27,002 nt of DNA from DAOTWP01 sp034435675 (GCA_034435675.1 DAOTWP010000246.1:1-27002), one strand, 5' to 3'; numbered from the stretch's first letter, positions 1 through 8,520 are shown. A program made the numbers and translations. The notes: generated by a model from the letters alone, not told the origin.

Positions 1-1617
1 GGCACGACCGATGATCTGAATCAGCGCCGATTCACTGCGCAGGAAACCCTCTTTGTCTGCGTCCAGAATGGCGACCAGCGACACTTCTGGCAGGTCAATG
101 CCTTCGCGCAGGAGGTTGATGCCCACGACAACATCGTAAACGCCCATGCGCAGGTCGCGCAGGATCTCAACCCGCTCCAGCGTTTCGATCTCGGCGTGCA
201 GGTGGTGCGCACGGATGCCGGTTTCGTTGAAATAGCCTGCCAGTTCCTCCGCCATCTTCTGCGTCAGTGTCGTGACAATGGCACGCTGTTTGTGCTTCAC
301 GCGCAGCGCGACTTCCTGCAACAGGTCGTCAATCTGCCCGGCAACAGGACGTACTATCACCACCGGGTCAAGCACGCCGGTGGGGCGAATCACCTGTTGG
401 ACAACATTATCGCTGATTTCGCGCTCGTAGGGTCCGGGCGTAGCGGTGGTATAGATGATCGAGTTGGTGCGCATCTGGAACTCTTCGAAACGCAGCGGGC
501 GATTGTCCATTGCGCTCGGCAGGCGGAACCCATAGTCCACGAGCGTCTGTTTGCGCGAACGGTCGCCATTGTACATGCCACGCAGTTGCGGGATGGTCAT
601 GTGGCTCTCGTCAATTACCAGCAGATAGTCTTTGGGGAAGTAGTCAATCAGCGTCCACGGTGGGCTGCCGGGGGCACGCTGTTCCAGATGACGGCTGTAG
701 TTCTCAATCCCGGAGGTAAAGCCAACCTCACGCATCATCTCCAGATCGTAGCGGGTACGCTGTTCCAGACGCTGTGCCTCAACCAGTTTGTCATTCTTTT
801 TAAAGTAGGCAATCTGCTGTTCAAGTTCGCTTTCGATGTCATGCAGCGCCTTCCTCAGCTTATCGGGATCAGCCATGAACTGCACCGCCGGAAAGATCAC
901 AACGACTGGCTGATCGGAGAAGATTTCGCCGGTCAGCGGGTCAAAACGCACCACCCGTTCAATCTCATCCCCGAAGAGCGTCACCCGATAGGCAGCGTCT
1001 TCATACGGCGGGAAGATTTCGAGGGTATCGCCGCGCGCCCTGAAGTTACTGTGGCTCAGCGTCATGTCATTGCGCGTGTACTGCAAATCCACCAGACGGC
1101 GCAGCACCTTTTCGCGGCGGATTTCGTCACCGACACGTAATTCGAGGATCGCTTTGCCCCAGGTCTCCGGGTCGCCCGTGCCATAGATGCACGATACCGA
1201 CGCGACAATCAACACATCGCGCCGGCTGAGCAGCGCCGCCTTTGCTGCCACGCGCAGCCGTTCAATCTGCTCGTTAATCTCCGTCGCCTTCTCGATGTAC
1301 AGATCGTAGCGCGGCACATAGGACTCTGGCTGGTAGTAGTCGTAGTAGCTGACGTAGTATTCTACTGCGTTGCGCGGAAAAAACTCCTTAAACTCGGCAT
1401 AGAGCTGTGCTGCCAGTGTCTTGTTGTGCGCCAGCACCAGCGTCGGGCGCTGTGTCTGGCTGACGACATTTGCCACCGTAAATGTCTTGCCTGTGCCGGT
1501 TGCGCCCAGCAGAATCTGGTGGGCTGCACCCTGCTGCACCCCTTCAACCAACTGCTCAATCGCTCTAGGCTGGTCGCCAGTCGGCTTGAACGCAGAGACC
1601 AATTCAAATTGTGGCAT
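1..1617 (-). CDS. uvrB: UvrABC excision nuclease subunit B, 3' end outside the window
   Basis: DNA-damage-binding helicase-like subunit of nucleotide excision repair; it receives damaged DNA from UvrA and recruits UvrC in the cytoplasm. 539 codons are visible from the ATG at 1617-1615. The protein starts MPQFELVSAFKPTGDQ, and the Walker A motif GATGTGKT lies at residues 38-45. The Tyr-rich beta-hairpin used for damage verification (YYVSYYDYYQPESY) is near residues 93-106. The last visible residues read QIIGRA, helicase motif VI. UvrB is usually about 660-700 residues, so the final 120-160, including the UVR motif that contacts UvrC, lie beyond position 1. The reading frame is unbroken throughout. 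A long open frame on the plus strand (196-1140) is only its shadow. There is no strong Shine-Dalgarno; a GAAGGG lies upstream of the start. Identification is secure. Confidence 0.97.
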   Translation of the reverse strand, partial: MPQFELVSAFKPTGDQPRAIEQLVEGVQQGAAHQILLGATGTGKTFTVANVVSQTQRPTLVLAHNKTLAAQLYAEFKEFFPRNAVEYYVSYYDYYQPESYVPRYDLYIEKATEINEQIERLRVAAKAALLSRRDVLIVASVSCIYGTGDPETWGKAILELRVGDEIRREKVLRRLVDLQYTRNDMTLSHSNFRARGDTLEIFPPYEDAAYRVTLFGDEIERVVRFDPLTGEIFSDQPVVVIFPAVQFMADPDKLRKALHDIESELEQQIAYFKKNDKLVEAQRLEQRTRYDLEMMREVGFTSGIENYSRHLEQRAPGSPPWTLIDYFPKDYLLVIDESHMTIPQLRGMYNGDRSRKQTLVDYGFRLPSAMDNRPLRFEEFQMRTNSIIYTTATPGPYEREISDNVVQQVIRPTGVLDPVVIVRPVAGQIDDLLQEVALRVKHKQRAIVTTLTQKMAEELAGYFNETGIRAHHLHAEIETLERVEILRDLRMGVYDVVVGINLLREGIDLPEVSLVAILDADKEGFLRSESALIQIIGRA

Positions 1618-1709
1618 GTGGTTCGACCCTTCATCACAGAACGTCAGTTCGGGTGAGGAGGTTGTATTATAGCGCGAAATAAGGCGAATGGAAGGGCAGG
1701 GGAGCAGGT

Positions 1710-1739
1710 GTGCAGGGATACATCCGGGCATCCCTGCAC
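1710..1739. terminator. Perfect 10-bp inverted repeat downstream of the VWA lipoprotein gene
   Basis: Arms GTGCAGGGAT (1710-1719) and ATCCCTGCAC (1730-1739) pair perfectly around a 10-nt loop. It sits 16 bases past the lipoprotein stop codon, between that gene and uvrB. No T-run follows on either strand, so a classical intrinsic terminator is uncertain; it could equally be an RNA-stabilising hairpin or a protein-binding site. Confidence 0.5.
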
Positions 1740-1755
1740 AATGCGTCAGAGGGCG

Positions 1756-3672
1756 TTAGAAGTAGCCACTCAACAACTGCAAGATGGCTGCGATTTCGCC
1801 GGTATCGCCCAGGATAACCTGTGTGCGGCTGGTATCAGCGATTGTGCGCAGGGCACGCATCGCGGGGTCATCGGACGTTATACCATAGGCAATTGGGAAA
1901 ATAATGATCGGGTTAACGCTCTGGCGTGTACGCTCGATTTTGGTGACCACATCTTCAAGGGTGGCACAGCCTTCTGCCTCACAGGTATCCTGCCCATCGC
2001 TCAGGAGGATGACAATTCGCATTCGTTCGGGGTTGGATGTGGCGTCGGCAATGTCAACCGTGACGCGCAGGGCGGTATACAACGATGTGCTGCCCCCCGG
2101 TTCAAGACAGGACGCAAAGCGGAATGCCGGGAACCGGCTGTCGCGGGGACCATCGCAGTTGACATGGTAGCGGACAAGTGCCTGATTGTTCTCAAAATTG
2201 TCCAGCGGATCCCAGATTGTGACGCGATCACTGAAGGACACCAGTCCAATCCGCGTGCTGTTCGGCAGGCTCTCGAGCAGCGTGATGATGCCTTCGCGGG
2301 CATTGTCAATGCGCTCTCCTGCCATTGAACCGGAAACATCCACCAGCAAGATCACATCTGCCTGACGTTTGATCTGTCCCCAGTTTTCCTGAATGGCAAT
2401 CAGTGCATCGGTTTCGGGGATATCGAGGATGGTTGGTGGACCTTCAAGCGTGATACCGTTTTCCGGTGTGAAGGGATACCCAAGCTGCACATCGGGATTC
2501 GCCGGGCGGAACCCCTGCTGCATAATCAGCGTCTGCGGTCCACTGGTCAGCACAAAATCGGTGAACACCTGCGCGGCAGCCCGCTGTTCCGGGGACACCC
2601 ACGAAGTGTTCAGAATACCAAAGGGGTGTTCATGCCAGAATGTGCCTTCTTCCGGGTAGATAGCAACCAGCGGTTCCTGTGGGCGTGTACACTGCTCGTC
2701 CCCCTGACGCCCGCCAGTGTTGATGCAGATCAGGTCAGTTTCTTCCAGCATGACGAAGTCAAGGAACTCTGGACCCTGCCCGATATATTCGAGAAAATCT
2801 TCTGTGCGGCGCGAATAATGGCGCACAAGCTGCTGGATGCCGTAAACGCAGCTCTGCACCGTACTATTCAGCACCGTGTTGCGATCCAGACGTTCCGTTG
2901 CATCGAGGACGCCGGTGGAACGCGCGCAGGCATAATACTGCTCAATCGTTGCGGATAAGCCTGTAGAGCTGTGGTTCGGGTCTGCTTGCCCGTAATAGAC
3001 AGCGCGGCGGCAGTTTTCGACGCCGAAGTCACACCATCCATTCGGGCTGTTCAGCACTGCCAGCAAATCATCCCACCCCAGCGAGTCAACACCCAATGTT
3101 TGTCTGATGGCATTTACACGGCTCTCCCACCCGGCAATAATCACGGGTGTCAGCGCAGTCCCCGATGACGCAAAGACGTCAAACACCTGCTGGCTGGTTT
3201 CGTAGTTCACAATCGACAGCCAGTGGCTTACCGAAGGTGCAAAAATTGTTGGGCGATAAACGGCATCATAATTGCTGACACTGAGTGTATTGATGATGTC
3301 CTGTGCTACGGTGCCTGATGAACCGCCATCCACAGGATCAGTCCCCCAGACATAGACCGGGCGCTCACCTTGAGCCAGCGACTGCCCGGTCAGCGGATTG
3401 GTGCCATTCGCGTATGCCTGATTGAACTGGCGAATGATCTCAGGCATATAAGTCTGAGACTCCGGCGCATAGACGATATAGACCTCGATTGCATTGTCTG
3501 GTTTGCCAACACCGCCGTTCTGATCGTAAATCGCACGGGTGGTCCCCGGTGCAGCAGCAGCCCCCTGTGCGCTGCCGCCCTGACCACCGCCGCCACCACC
3601 GCTGCAAGCGGCAAGTGCCAGCAGCAGGACGAACAGGACCCAATGTTGTCTGGTATGTAACCACGCTTTCAT
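1756..3672 (-). CDS. Solute-binding domain / VWA domain lipoprotein
   Basis: Predicted 638-residue lipoprotein facing outward from the membrane. The start at 3672 is preferred over the longer open frame because it begins MKAWLHTRQ and runs directly into a lipoprotein signal ending in lipobox LAAC, with Cys23 as the lipidated residue, followed by a Gly/Ala-rich spacer. Residues about 60-430 resemble an extracellular solute-binding fold (EVYIVYAPES, then AIYPEEGTFW). From about residue 435 a VWA domain follows: MIDAS motif DVSGS near residue 443, a GGSTSLYTAL segment supplying the MIDAS threonine, and ILLSDGQDT. Several cysteines suit an exported protein. Proteins joining these two domains are known in Chloroflexota, but their ligand is not established. 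It diverges from the R2lox gene across about 135 bp. The domain calls are firm; the substrate is unknown. Confidence 0.85.
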   Translation of the reverse strand: MKAWLHTRQHWVLFVLLLALAACSGGGGGGQGGSAQGAAAAPGTTRAIYDQNGGVGKPDNAIEVYIVYAPESQTYMPEIIRQFNQAYANGTNPLTGQSLAQGERPVYVWGTDPVDGGSSGTVAQDIINTLSVSNYDAVYRPTIFAPSVSHWLSIVNYETSQQVFDVFASSGTALTPVIIAGWESRVNAIRQTLGVDSLGWDDLLAVLNSPNGWCDFGVENCRRAVYYGQADPNHSSTGLSATIEQYYACARSTGVLDATERLDRNTVLNSTVQSCVYGIQQLVRHYSRRTEDFLEYIGQGPEFLDFVMLEETDLICINTGGRQGDEQCTRPQEPLVAIYPEEGTFWHEHPFGILNTSWVSPEQRAAAQVFTDFVLTSGPQTLIMQQGFRPANPDVQLGYPFTPENGITLEGPPTILDIPETDALIAIQENWGQIKRQADVILLVDVSGSMAGERIDNAREGIITLLESLPNSTRIGLVSFSDRVTIWDPLDNFENNQALVRYHVNCDGPRDSRFPAFRFASCLEPGGSTSLYTALRVTVDIADATSNPERMRIVILLSDGQDTCEAEGCATLEDVVTKIERTRQSVNPIIIFPIAYGITSDDPAMRALRTIADTSRTQVILGDTGEIAAILQLLSGYF

Positions 3673-3741
3673 GGTGTGCTCTTTCAGATGAAACCACTCA
3701 GCTAACCTTATTGGTACTGCTTTCAGCATAGCGCATTTCTG

Positions 3742-3747
3742 TATAAT
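3742..3747 (+). promoter_or_regulatory. Candidate -10 box (TATAAT) for the R2lox gene
   Basis: A perfect TATAAT lies 60 bases upstream of the R2lox ATG, inside the short divergent region shared with the VWA lipoprotein gene. No convincing -35 hexamer sits at 16-18 bp, so this is a partial match. The gene's Shine-Dalgarno GGAAAGGA is at 3793-3800, six bases before the start codon. Confidence 0.5.
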
Positions 3748-3806
3748 GACGTTTAAGGATTGTGGTTTACCCCCGAGGATTGGGGGATTAGTGGAAAGGA
3801 CCCCAC

Positions 3807-4721
3807 ATGGCAATTCCGGGTGTGCATCAGCAGTTTAGCACTACAACACGCGGGCTGCGCCGCGACACGCCGCCCATGAAGCTGTTCGAGAAGGCAAAAA
3901 AGTACGGTATCTGGAATCCGAGCGATATTGATTTTACGCGGGATCGCGCGGACTGGGACACCCTGAAGGAGGACGAGAAAGATGTGCTGCTGCGGCTGAC
4001 AGCGCTGTTCCAGGCGGGCGAAGAAGCCGTCACGCTGGATTTGCTGCCGCTCATCATGACGATTGCCCACGAGAATCGTATTGAAGAAGAGCTATTTTTG
4101 ACAACATTTCTCTGGGAAGAAGCAAAACATACAGATTTCTTTGCACGCTTTTTGAGTGAAGTGCCGGGTATCTCCGGGAACGACTTAAGCCACTACCATA
4201 CCGATAATTATCGCTCGATTTTTTACACTGCCCTGCCTGACACCCTACAGCGCCTGATGACCGACCAATCGCCAGAAGCGCAGGTGAAGGCATCGGTGAC
4301 ATACAACATGATCGTTGAAGGCGTGCTGGCAGAGACCGGCTATCACGCCTATTACACAATGCTGAAAAATAACAACCTGATGCCGGGGCAAATCAAAGGG
4401 ATCAATTATCTGAAACAGGATGAGTCGCGGCATATCGCCTATGGCATTTATCTGATTTCGCGGCTGATTGCCGAACACCCACACCTTTGGGATACAGCCG
4501 AAGAAACGATGAACACGCTGCTGATGCCCGCCATTGGCGTCATCGAGGAAACGTTCGCGCTCTATGACCCGGTGCCTTTCGGTCTGGTGGTGGATGATTT
4601 CGTCAACTTTGCCATGATGCAGTTCCAGAAGCGGATGAATCGCATCGAAAAAGCGCGCGGCGCATCGCTGGATGAGGTGATGCAGGTGACGCACGCGGCG
4701 ATTGACGCCGACGACGCTTGA
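3807..4721 (+). CDS. R2-like ligand-binding oxidase (R2lox family)
   Basis: A 304-residue ferritin-superfamily four-helix protein of the ribonucleotide-reductase R2-like oxidase group. Known members assemble a mixed Mn/Fe cofactor, bind a fatty-acid-like ligand and form a Val-Tyr ether cross-link. By motif spacing all six metal ligands are present: Glu72, Glu105, His108 (EEAKH), Glu171, Glu206 and His209 (DESRH). The cross-link partners Val75 and Tyr166 are also present. The length matches the family. The start is fixed by a strong GGAAAGGA site six bases upstream. It is transcribed alone, diverging from the VWA lipoprotein gene. It is not a ribonucleotide reductase subunit, and no nrdA-like partner is nearby. 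The physiological substrate of the family is unknown. Confidence 0.93.
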   Translation: MAIPGVHQQFSTTTRGLRRDTPPMKLFEKAKKYGIWNPSDIDFTRDRADWDTLKEDEKDVLLRLTALFQAGEEAVTLDLLPLIMTIAHENRIEEELFLTTFLWEEAKHTDFFARFLSEVPGISGNDLSHYHTDNYRSIFYTALPDTLQRLMTDQSPEAQVKASVTYNMIVEGVLAETGYHAYYTMLKNNNLMPGQIKGINYLKQDESRHIAYGIYLISRLIAEHPHLWDTAEETMNTLLMPAIGVIEETFALYDPVPFGLVVDDFVNFAMMQFQKRMNRIEKARGASLDEVMQVTHAAIDADDA

Positions 4722-4954
4722 TACGGATCTGAACTGCTGCGGCGCCAGGGCGGGCATCCGGACAGGAATTGCCAGGGCATCCGCCTGCCCGCTGCTGGCT
4801 GCTGCGGCTGGTGAGGGCGGCGATATAGACCTGTGCGGGGTGCTGGTCGGCGGCGATTCGCGCCCCACCTGTTGGGACCGTATCCGGGTCTGAGGCTGCA
4901 AGGGGCGCAGGCTGTGCGCCGTTTTTGGTGTCGCGAATTATCACCTTCGCAAGC

Positions 4955-5080
4955 GGCGTATCGATTGGGTGTTTCCAGAGGGTCGAGTGCTGTCCACACG
5001 CCCAGGCTCGGCGCATAGTAGCGCGCGCGGTGGTAGTGCAGCCCGTTGGCGTCGCGTGGCTCGCCGGTGAACGCAACGTG
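4955..5080 (-). pseudogene. Remnant of an RHS-repeat-associated core domain
   Basis: Read on the minus strand after a stop at 5083-5081, 42 codons match the conserved RHS core: FTGEPRDANGL, then HYHRARYYAPSLG, then W-T-A-L-DPLETPNRYA. In intact RHS/YD-repeat proteins this block ends the polymorphic-toxin shell or wall-associated shell and is followed by a variable tip. Here there is no upstream YD-repeat region, the frame opens at a stop codon, and after NRYA the sequence loses similarity. The D of the usual YYDPSLG is A. This is a stranded 3' fragment with no start codon or ribosome site. The similarity is strong by eye; that it is non-functional is inferred from its size. Confidence 0.75.
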
Positions 5081-5149
5081 CTATGCCCCGCTGCCGGCTG
5101 CCTTTGGCGGTACATTTCGCTGCCGCAGCCTACGCGAACCGCAATGCCA

Positions 5150-5158
5150 TGCTATAAT
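5150..5158 (+). promoter_or_regulatory. Extended -10 promoter for the phosphatase-amaP-kinase operon
   Basis: TGCTATAAT is a perfect extended -10 element (TG at 5150-5151, TATAAT at 5153-5158), 61 bases before the start of the GAF-PP2C gene. No clear -35 box is visible, which is acceptable for extended -10 promoters recognised by the housekeeping sigma factor. Transcription would be expected to start near 5165. Confidence 0.65.
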
Positions 5159-5219
5159 GTGGAACACATTCCGGCAGTAACTGCCCGTCCTGCGCACCCA
5201 GAGTGGTAAAGGTTGCCCG

Positions 5220-6491
5220 ATGTCTGACCAGAGCGCCCCCGACAATATTGATAAACTCAGCCCCCAGCATCTGCGTACACTCTATGAGGTCACCACGCAG
5301 ATGAATTCCAGCCTGGAATTTGACGATGTGCTGAACAACGTCATTGACAGCGTGATGCGCGTCATGAAAGGGCAGCGCGGATTTTTGATGAGTGTGGACG
5401 AACAAGGGGATCATTTTCATGTGTTGGTGCGGCGCGGCATTGACGGCAAAACGCTTGAAGAGGAGGGCTACAGCACCACGATTGTGCGCGAAGTCGCGCG
5501 CTCGCGTGAACCGCTGCTGACCAACAACGCAATGTTCGATACGCGCTATAAGGCTGGTCAAAGTATCATCATGCAGAAGCTGCGCGCCATTCTGTGCGCG
5601 CCGATGATCGTCAAGGGGCGGCTGGTTGGCGTGGTCTATGTGGACACCTCGATGAAGGATGGCAATTTCAGCCCGGCAGACAAAGACCTGCTGATGGCAG
5701 TGGCGGGGCAGGCGGGTATTGCTATCGAGAACGCGCGTCTGTACCGCGTAGCAGTAGAGAAAGGGCGTCTGGAGCGTGAACTGCACCTCGCCCGCGAAAT
5801 TCAGGAAAGCCTGCTGCCAAAAATCCCCCCCATCGAAGGCTATGAGCTTGCCGCGATGTGGGAATCCGCCCGGGAAGTGGCGGGCGATTTTTATGATGTC
5901 TTTCAGCTCAGCAATGGCACTTTCGGGGTGGTCATTGCCGATGTCTCCGACAAAGGGGCGCCCGCAGCGCTGTTTATGGCGGTGGCGCGCACGCTGATCC
6001 GCAGCAATGCGCATGTGGGGCTAGACCCGGTAACGACGGTAGGACGCACCAACGACCTGATTATCGAAGACGCGGACAGCGGCATGTTCGTCACCGTGTA
6101 TCACAGCGTCTTTGCGCATAATGGCGCCAGCATCAATGTCAATGCTGGTCACAATCCGCCGGTGCTGTATCGGCATACCAGCGGTGAAGTTCACTTTATG
6201 CCCCAGGGCGGGCGGGCACTGGGATGGTTCCCCGACAACCCCCTCCAGGGATTGGAGTTGCAGCTTGATCCTGGTGACGTGATCGTCTATTACACTGATG
6301 GTCTGACGGACGCAGAGAATCCCGCAGGCGAATATTATGGGGAGCGCCGCCTGGCTGAAGCGGTGCTGCGCGCTGCCGGATTGTCTGCCACCGACGTGAT
6401 GCAGTATATCGCCAGTGATGTCACAACATTTTGTGAAGGTAATCCACCCTTCGACGATTTCACAATGATGGTGGTGCGTTATGTGGGGTAA
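5220..6491 (+). CDS. GAF domain PP2C/SpoIIE-type serine phosphatase
   Basis: 423-residue cytoplasmic signalling phosphatase of the RsbU/SpoIIE type. Residues about 20-175 form a GAF sensor domain. A linker helix (ERELHLAREIQESLLP, residues about 185-200) is the typical signal-transmitting coil that precedes these phosphatases. The PPM catalytic domain follows: metal-binding aspartates in GDFYD (Asp223, Asp226) and ADVSDKG (Asp241, Asp244), then YYTDGLTDA and DDFTMMVV near the C-terminus. Relatives dephosphorylate anti-anti-sigma proteins; no partner STAS or kinase gene lies in this window, so the target is unknown. The ribosome site AAAGG is about eight bases before the ATG. It is the first gene of an operon, with amaP starting five bases after its stop. 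Confidence 0.92.
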   Translation: MSDQSAPDNIDKLSPQHLRTLYEVTTQMNSSLEFDDVLNNVIDSVMRVMKGQRGFLMSVDEQGDHFHVLVRRGIDGKTLEEEGYSTTIVREVARSREPLLTNNAMFDTRYKAGQSIIMQKLRAILCAPMIVKGRLVGVVYVDTSMKDGNFSPADKDLLMAVAGQAGIAIENARLYRVAVEKGRLERELHLAREIQESLLPKIPPIEGYELAAMWESAREVAGDFYDVFQLSNGTFGVVIADVSDKGAPAALFMAVARTLIRSNAHVGLDPVTTVGRTNDLIIEDADSGMFVTVYHSVFAHNGASINVNAGHNPPVLYRHTSGEVHFMPQGGRALGWFPDNPLQGLELQLDPGDVIVYYTDGLTDAENPAGEYYGERRLAEAVLRAAGLSATDVMQYIASDVTTFCEGNPPFDDFTMMVVRYVG

Positions 6492-6496
6492 AGCTT

Positions 6497-7519
6497 ATGC
6501 AGAATAATCCCTTGATTGATCGTCTGGGGCGCGCCCTTCGGCGTGTTGCTCTGATCGCCGGCGCAGTCCTGCTGCTGGCAGTGACAACGCTGCTGCTGGT
6601 TTTTCCGGTAGACATTGGGGATGCGCTGGATGGCGTCAACCCGATTGTTCGCGTGGGCGTCATTGTGCTGGTGGATGCGGCGCTGCTGTGGCTTATCTAC
6701 ATGCAGATTCGCCCGTTCCCCCGTGCTAGCAAGGACGGCTTGATGGTTCGCCGCGCCGACGCTATCACGGATGTCAGCGTGGAGTCCGCGCGTGAGCGCG
6801 TGTTGAGCGTGATTAGTGCCGTGCCGGATGTCGTCGCTGTGGATGCCAGAGTGCAGGCGGTGCGTGGGCGCGCATTTATTGAATTGGATGTCGCCGTAGA
6901 CAACCGCATCACCGATCTGCCCGGCAAACAGCGTGAGATTGACCGCGCCCTGAAACAGGTCATCCACAAACAGTTGGGCTTGCTGATGGCGGACCGCCCG
7001 CGTGTGCATGTGGAACTGAAGAGCAAAGACGCGCCAAAACCTGCCGCGCCCGCCCCAGTTGTGCCACCTCCAGCCGTTGAATCCAAGCCGGAACCTGAAA
7101 AAGCGCGTACCGGGCTGTTTGGCAGCGCCGACCGCAAAAGCGAAGAACAGACCGATCTGCGCGCGCCGGAAGTGCCCAAAACACCGGCACATCACGAAGA
7201 CGAGGGGCAACATAAAGGGCTGGGCATTTTCCGCCGCCATCGCCCTGAGGAAGAAGTAGTGAAAGAACCGGAAGACAACGCTGTCAACGTTGAGGCAGCC
7301 AGGAGCGCAGTTGATTCAGGCGCTGCTGACACTGCGGTTGACGACGCTGACGGCGTTGACGCGATTGATTTCGCCCAACTGTGGGCACAGTCTCGCCCGT
7401 CGCAGTCGCCACCCGATATGCAGAAAGATGCCCCGCCTGCCGCAGAGGATACCCCTGCGCCGGATACAGACGCGGCAGATGCAGACAAGACGGATACCCC
7501 TAAACCGCCCTTCTCATGA
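6497..7519 (+). CDS. amaP: AmaP-like membrane anchor with Asp23-like domain and disordered tail
   Basis: 340 residues. Two hydrophobic helices (about 17-36 and 50-69) form a hairpin like that of AmaP, the membrane anchor of the alkaline-shock protein Asp23 in Firmicutes. Residues about 80-180 match the Asp23/Gls24-like alpha-beta fold in pattern, with the stretches VESARERVLSVISAVPDV and RGRAFIELDVAVDN. The rest (about 180-340) is rich in Pro, Ala, Asp and Glu and looks disordered. The gene follows the phosphatase by five bases and overlaps the kinase gene by four (ATGA), so the three are probably co-translated. A role in envelope stress is inferred from the family and the phosphatase neighbour. 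No separate asp23 gene is visible here. The family call is moderately sure. Confidence 0.72.
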   Translation: MQNNPLIDRLGRALRRVALIAGAVLLLAVTTLLLVFPVDIGDALDGVNPIVRVGVIVLVDAALLWLIYMQIRPFPRASKDGLMVRRADAITDVSVESARERVLSVISAVPDVVAVDARVQAVRGRAFIELDVAVDNRITDLPGKQREIDRALKQVIHKQLGLLMADRPRVHVELKSKDAPKPAAPAPVVPPPAVESKPEPEKARTGLFGSADRKSEEQTDLRAPEVPKTPAHHEDEGQHKGLGIFRRHRPEEEVVKEPEDNAVNVEAARSAVDSGAADTAVDDADGVDAIDFAQLWAQSRPSQSPPDMQKDAPPAAEDTPAPDTDAADADKTDTPKPPFS

Positions 7520-8520
7520 CTGCGCCGCTGTCAGATCTGGTGACTCAACTCGCCCACCGGCAGATTATGGTGGTGGGCGATGTTATTCTCGATGAATATT
7601 TGATTGGTACCGCCACGCGCCTCAGCCGCGAAGCGCCAATACCCGTGCTGGAATTTGAGGAACGGCGGCTGATTCCCGGCGGCGCTGCCAACCCTGCCGC
7701 AAATGTGGCGGCATTGGGCAGCCATGCGCTGCAAGTGGCGGTTGTCGGGGCGGATTCTGCCGCAGAGCAGTTGCGTGGGCTGCTGCAAGCACGCGGAATC
7801 AACACGGCGGGTTTATGCATTGACCCCGATCGCCCGACAACAATCAAAATGCGCATCATGGCGCACATGGGACTGCGTTTTCCGCAGCAGGTCGCCCGTA
7901 TTGATACCCTCTCCCGTGAGCCGATTGATGCGGGGATCGCGGCGCAGCTGCTGGCACGGGTGCGCACAGCAGTTGGTACAGCGGATGCCCTGTTGGTTTC
8001 GGACTACCATGCCGGTCTGTTGACGGACAGTTTTGTGAGGGCGCTGCACGGACTGGCGAGAGACGCCGGGCTGCGACTGTTGGCTGCCGACGCGCAGGGC
8101 AGCCTTGAGCGTTATACCGGGTTCGATGTCGTCAAATGCAACGCTGATGAAGCGCAGGCATATCTGCGACGTTCGCTGCGCACGGAGGACGAATTCGCTT
8201 TGGCAGCGGTTGACCTGTGCCAGCAGCTTGCGCTCGGCAGAGGCATGTTTATTACCCGCGGCGCGGCGGGGATGACGCTGGGTTACCCCGACGGTAGCGC
8301 CGAACACTGCCCCGCCCCATTCATCACAGATGTATACGACACTGTCGGTGCAGGGGATACCGCCATCGCCGTGCTGACACTGGCGCTCACAGCAGGTGCC
8401 AGCCCCTTAGACGCTGCGCAGCTTGCCAATTATGCCAGCGGACTGGTCGTGCGCCGTGTGGGCAACTATGCGCCAACGCGCGATGAACTGCTGCAGGCAC
8501 TAATCACCGCATCCGATTGA
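7516..8520 (+). CDS. rfaE1: PfkB-family kinase, D-glycero-D-manno-heptose-7-phosphate kinase-like
   Basis: 334 residues resembling the kinase half of HldE/RfaE, which phosphorylates heptose 7-phosphate on the route to ADP-heptose. Early motifs are GDVILDEYLIG, RLSREAPIPVLE (characteristic of RfaE1) and the ribokinase-type GGAAN at 55-59. The C-terminal PfkB signature DTVGAGDT contains the catalytic Asp281. There is no nucleotidyltransferase domain, so this would be a stand-alone kinase. The ATG overlaps the amaP stop in an ATGA, indicating translational coupling. A GT9 (heptosyltransferase-like) gene at the other end of the window fits an ADP-heptose-type glycan pathway, though no direct link is seen. 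Other PfkB sugar kinases remain possible. Confidence 0.85.
   Translation: MTAPLSDLVTQLAHRQIMVVGDVILDEYLIGTATRLSREAPIPVLEFEERRLIPGGAANPAANVAALGSHALQVAVVGADSAAEQLRGLLQARGINTAGLCIDPDRPTTIKMRIMAHMGLRFPQQVARIDTLSREPIDAGIAAQLLARVRTAVGTADALLVSDYHAGLLTDSFVRALHGLARDAGLRLLAADAQGSLERYTGFDVVKCNADEAQAYLRRSLRTEDEFALAAVDLCQQLALGRGMFITRGAAGMTLGYPDGSAEHCPAPFITDVYDTVGAGDTAIAVLTLALTAGASPLDAAQLANYASGLVVRRVGNYAPTRDELLQALITASD

Larger units (their letters stand above)
4722..5219. other. About 500-bp region with gene debris and one promoter
   Basis: No intact gene is supported here. On the minus strand it contains a 42-codon RHS-core fragment (4955-5080), beyond which recognisable similarity stops. A further stretch (about 4765-4870, minus) faintly resembles the N-terminus of a tyrosine recombinase split over two frames. 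Near the right edge an extended -10 promoter reads toward the phosphatase gene. The long overlapping open frames in this interval look like chance products of high GC. Confidence 0.6.

Noticed and set aside
196..1140. 314-codon open frame on the plus strand inside uvrB
   Set aside because: It is antisense to an unmistakable UvrB reading frame and has no domain pattern; it is a shadow of codon bias.
3673..3813. Longer N-terminus for the VWA lipoprotein (start at 3813)
   Set aside because: It would place 47 residues before a perfect lipoprotein signal and would overlap the start of the divergent R2lox gene.
4245..4901. 218-codon minus-strand frame over the end of the R2lox gene
   Set aside because: Antisense to a well-supported gene and without protein-like features.
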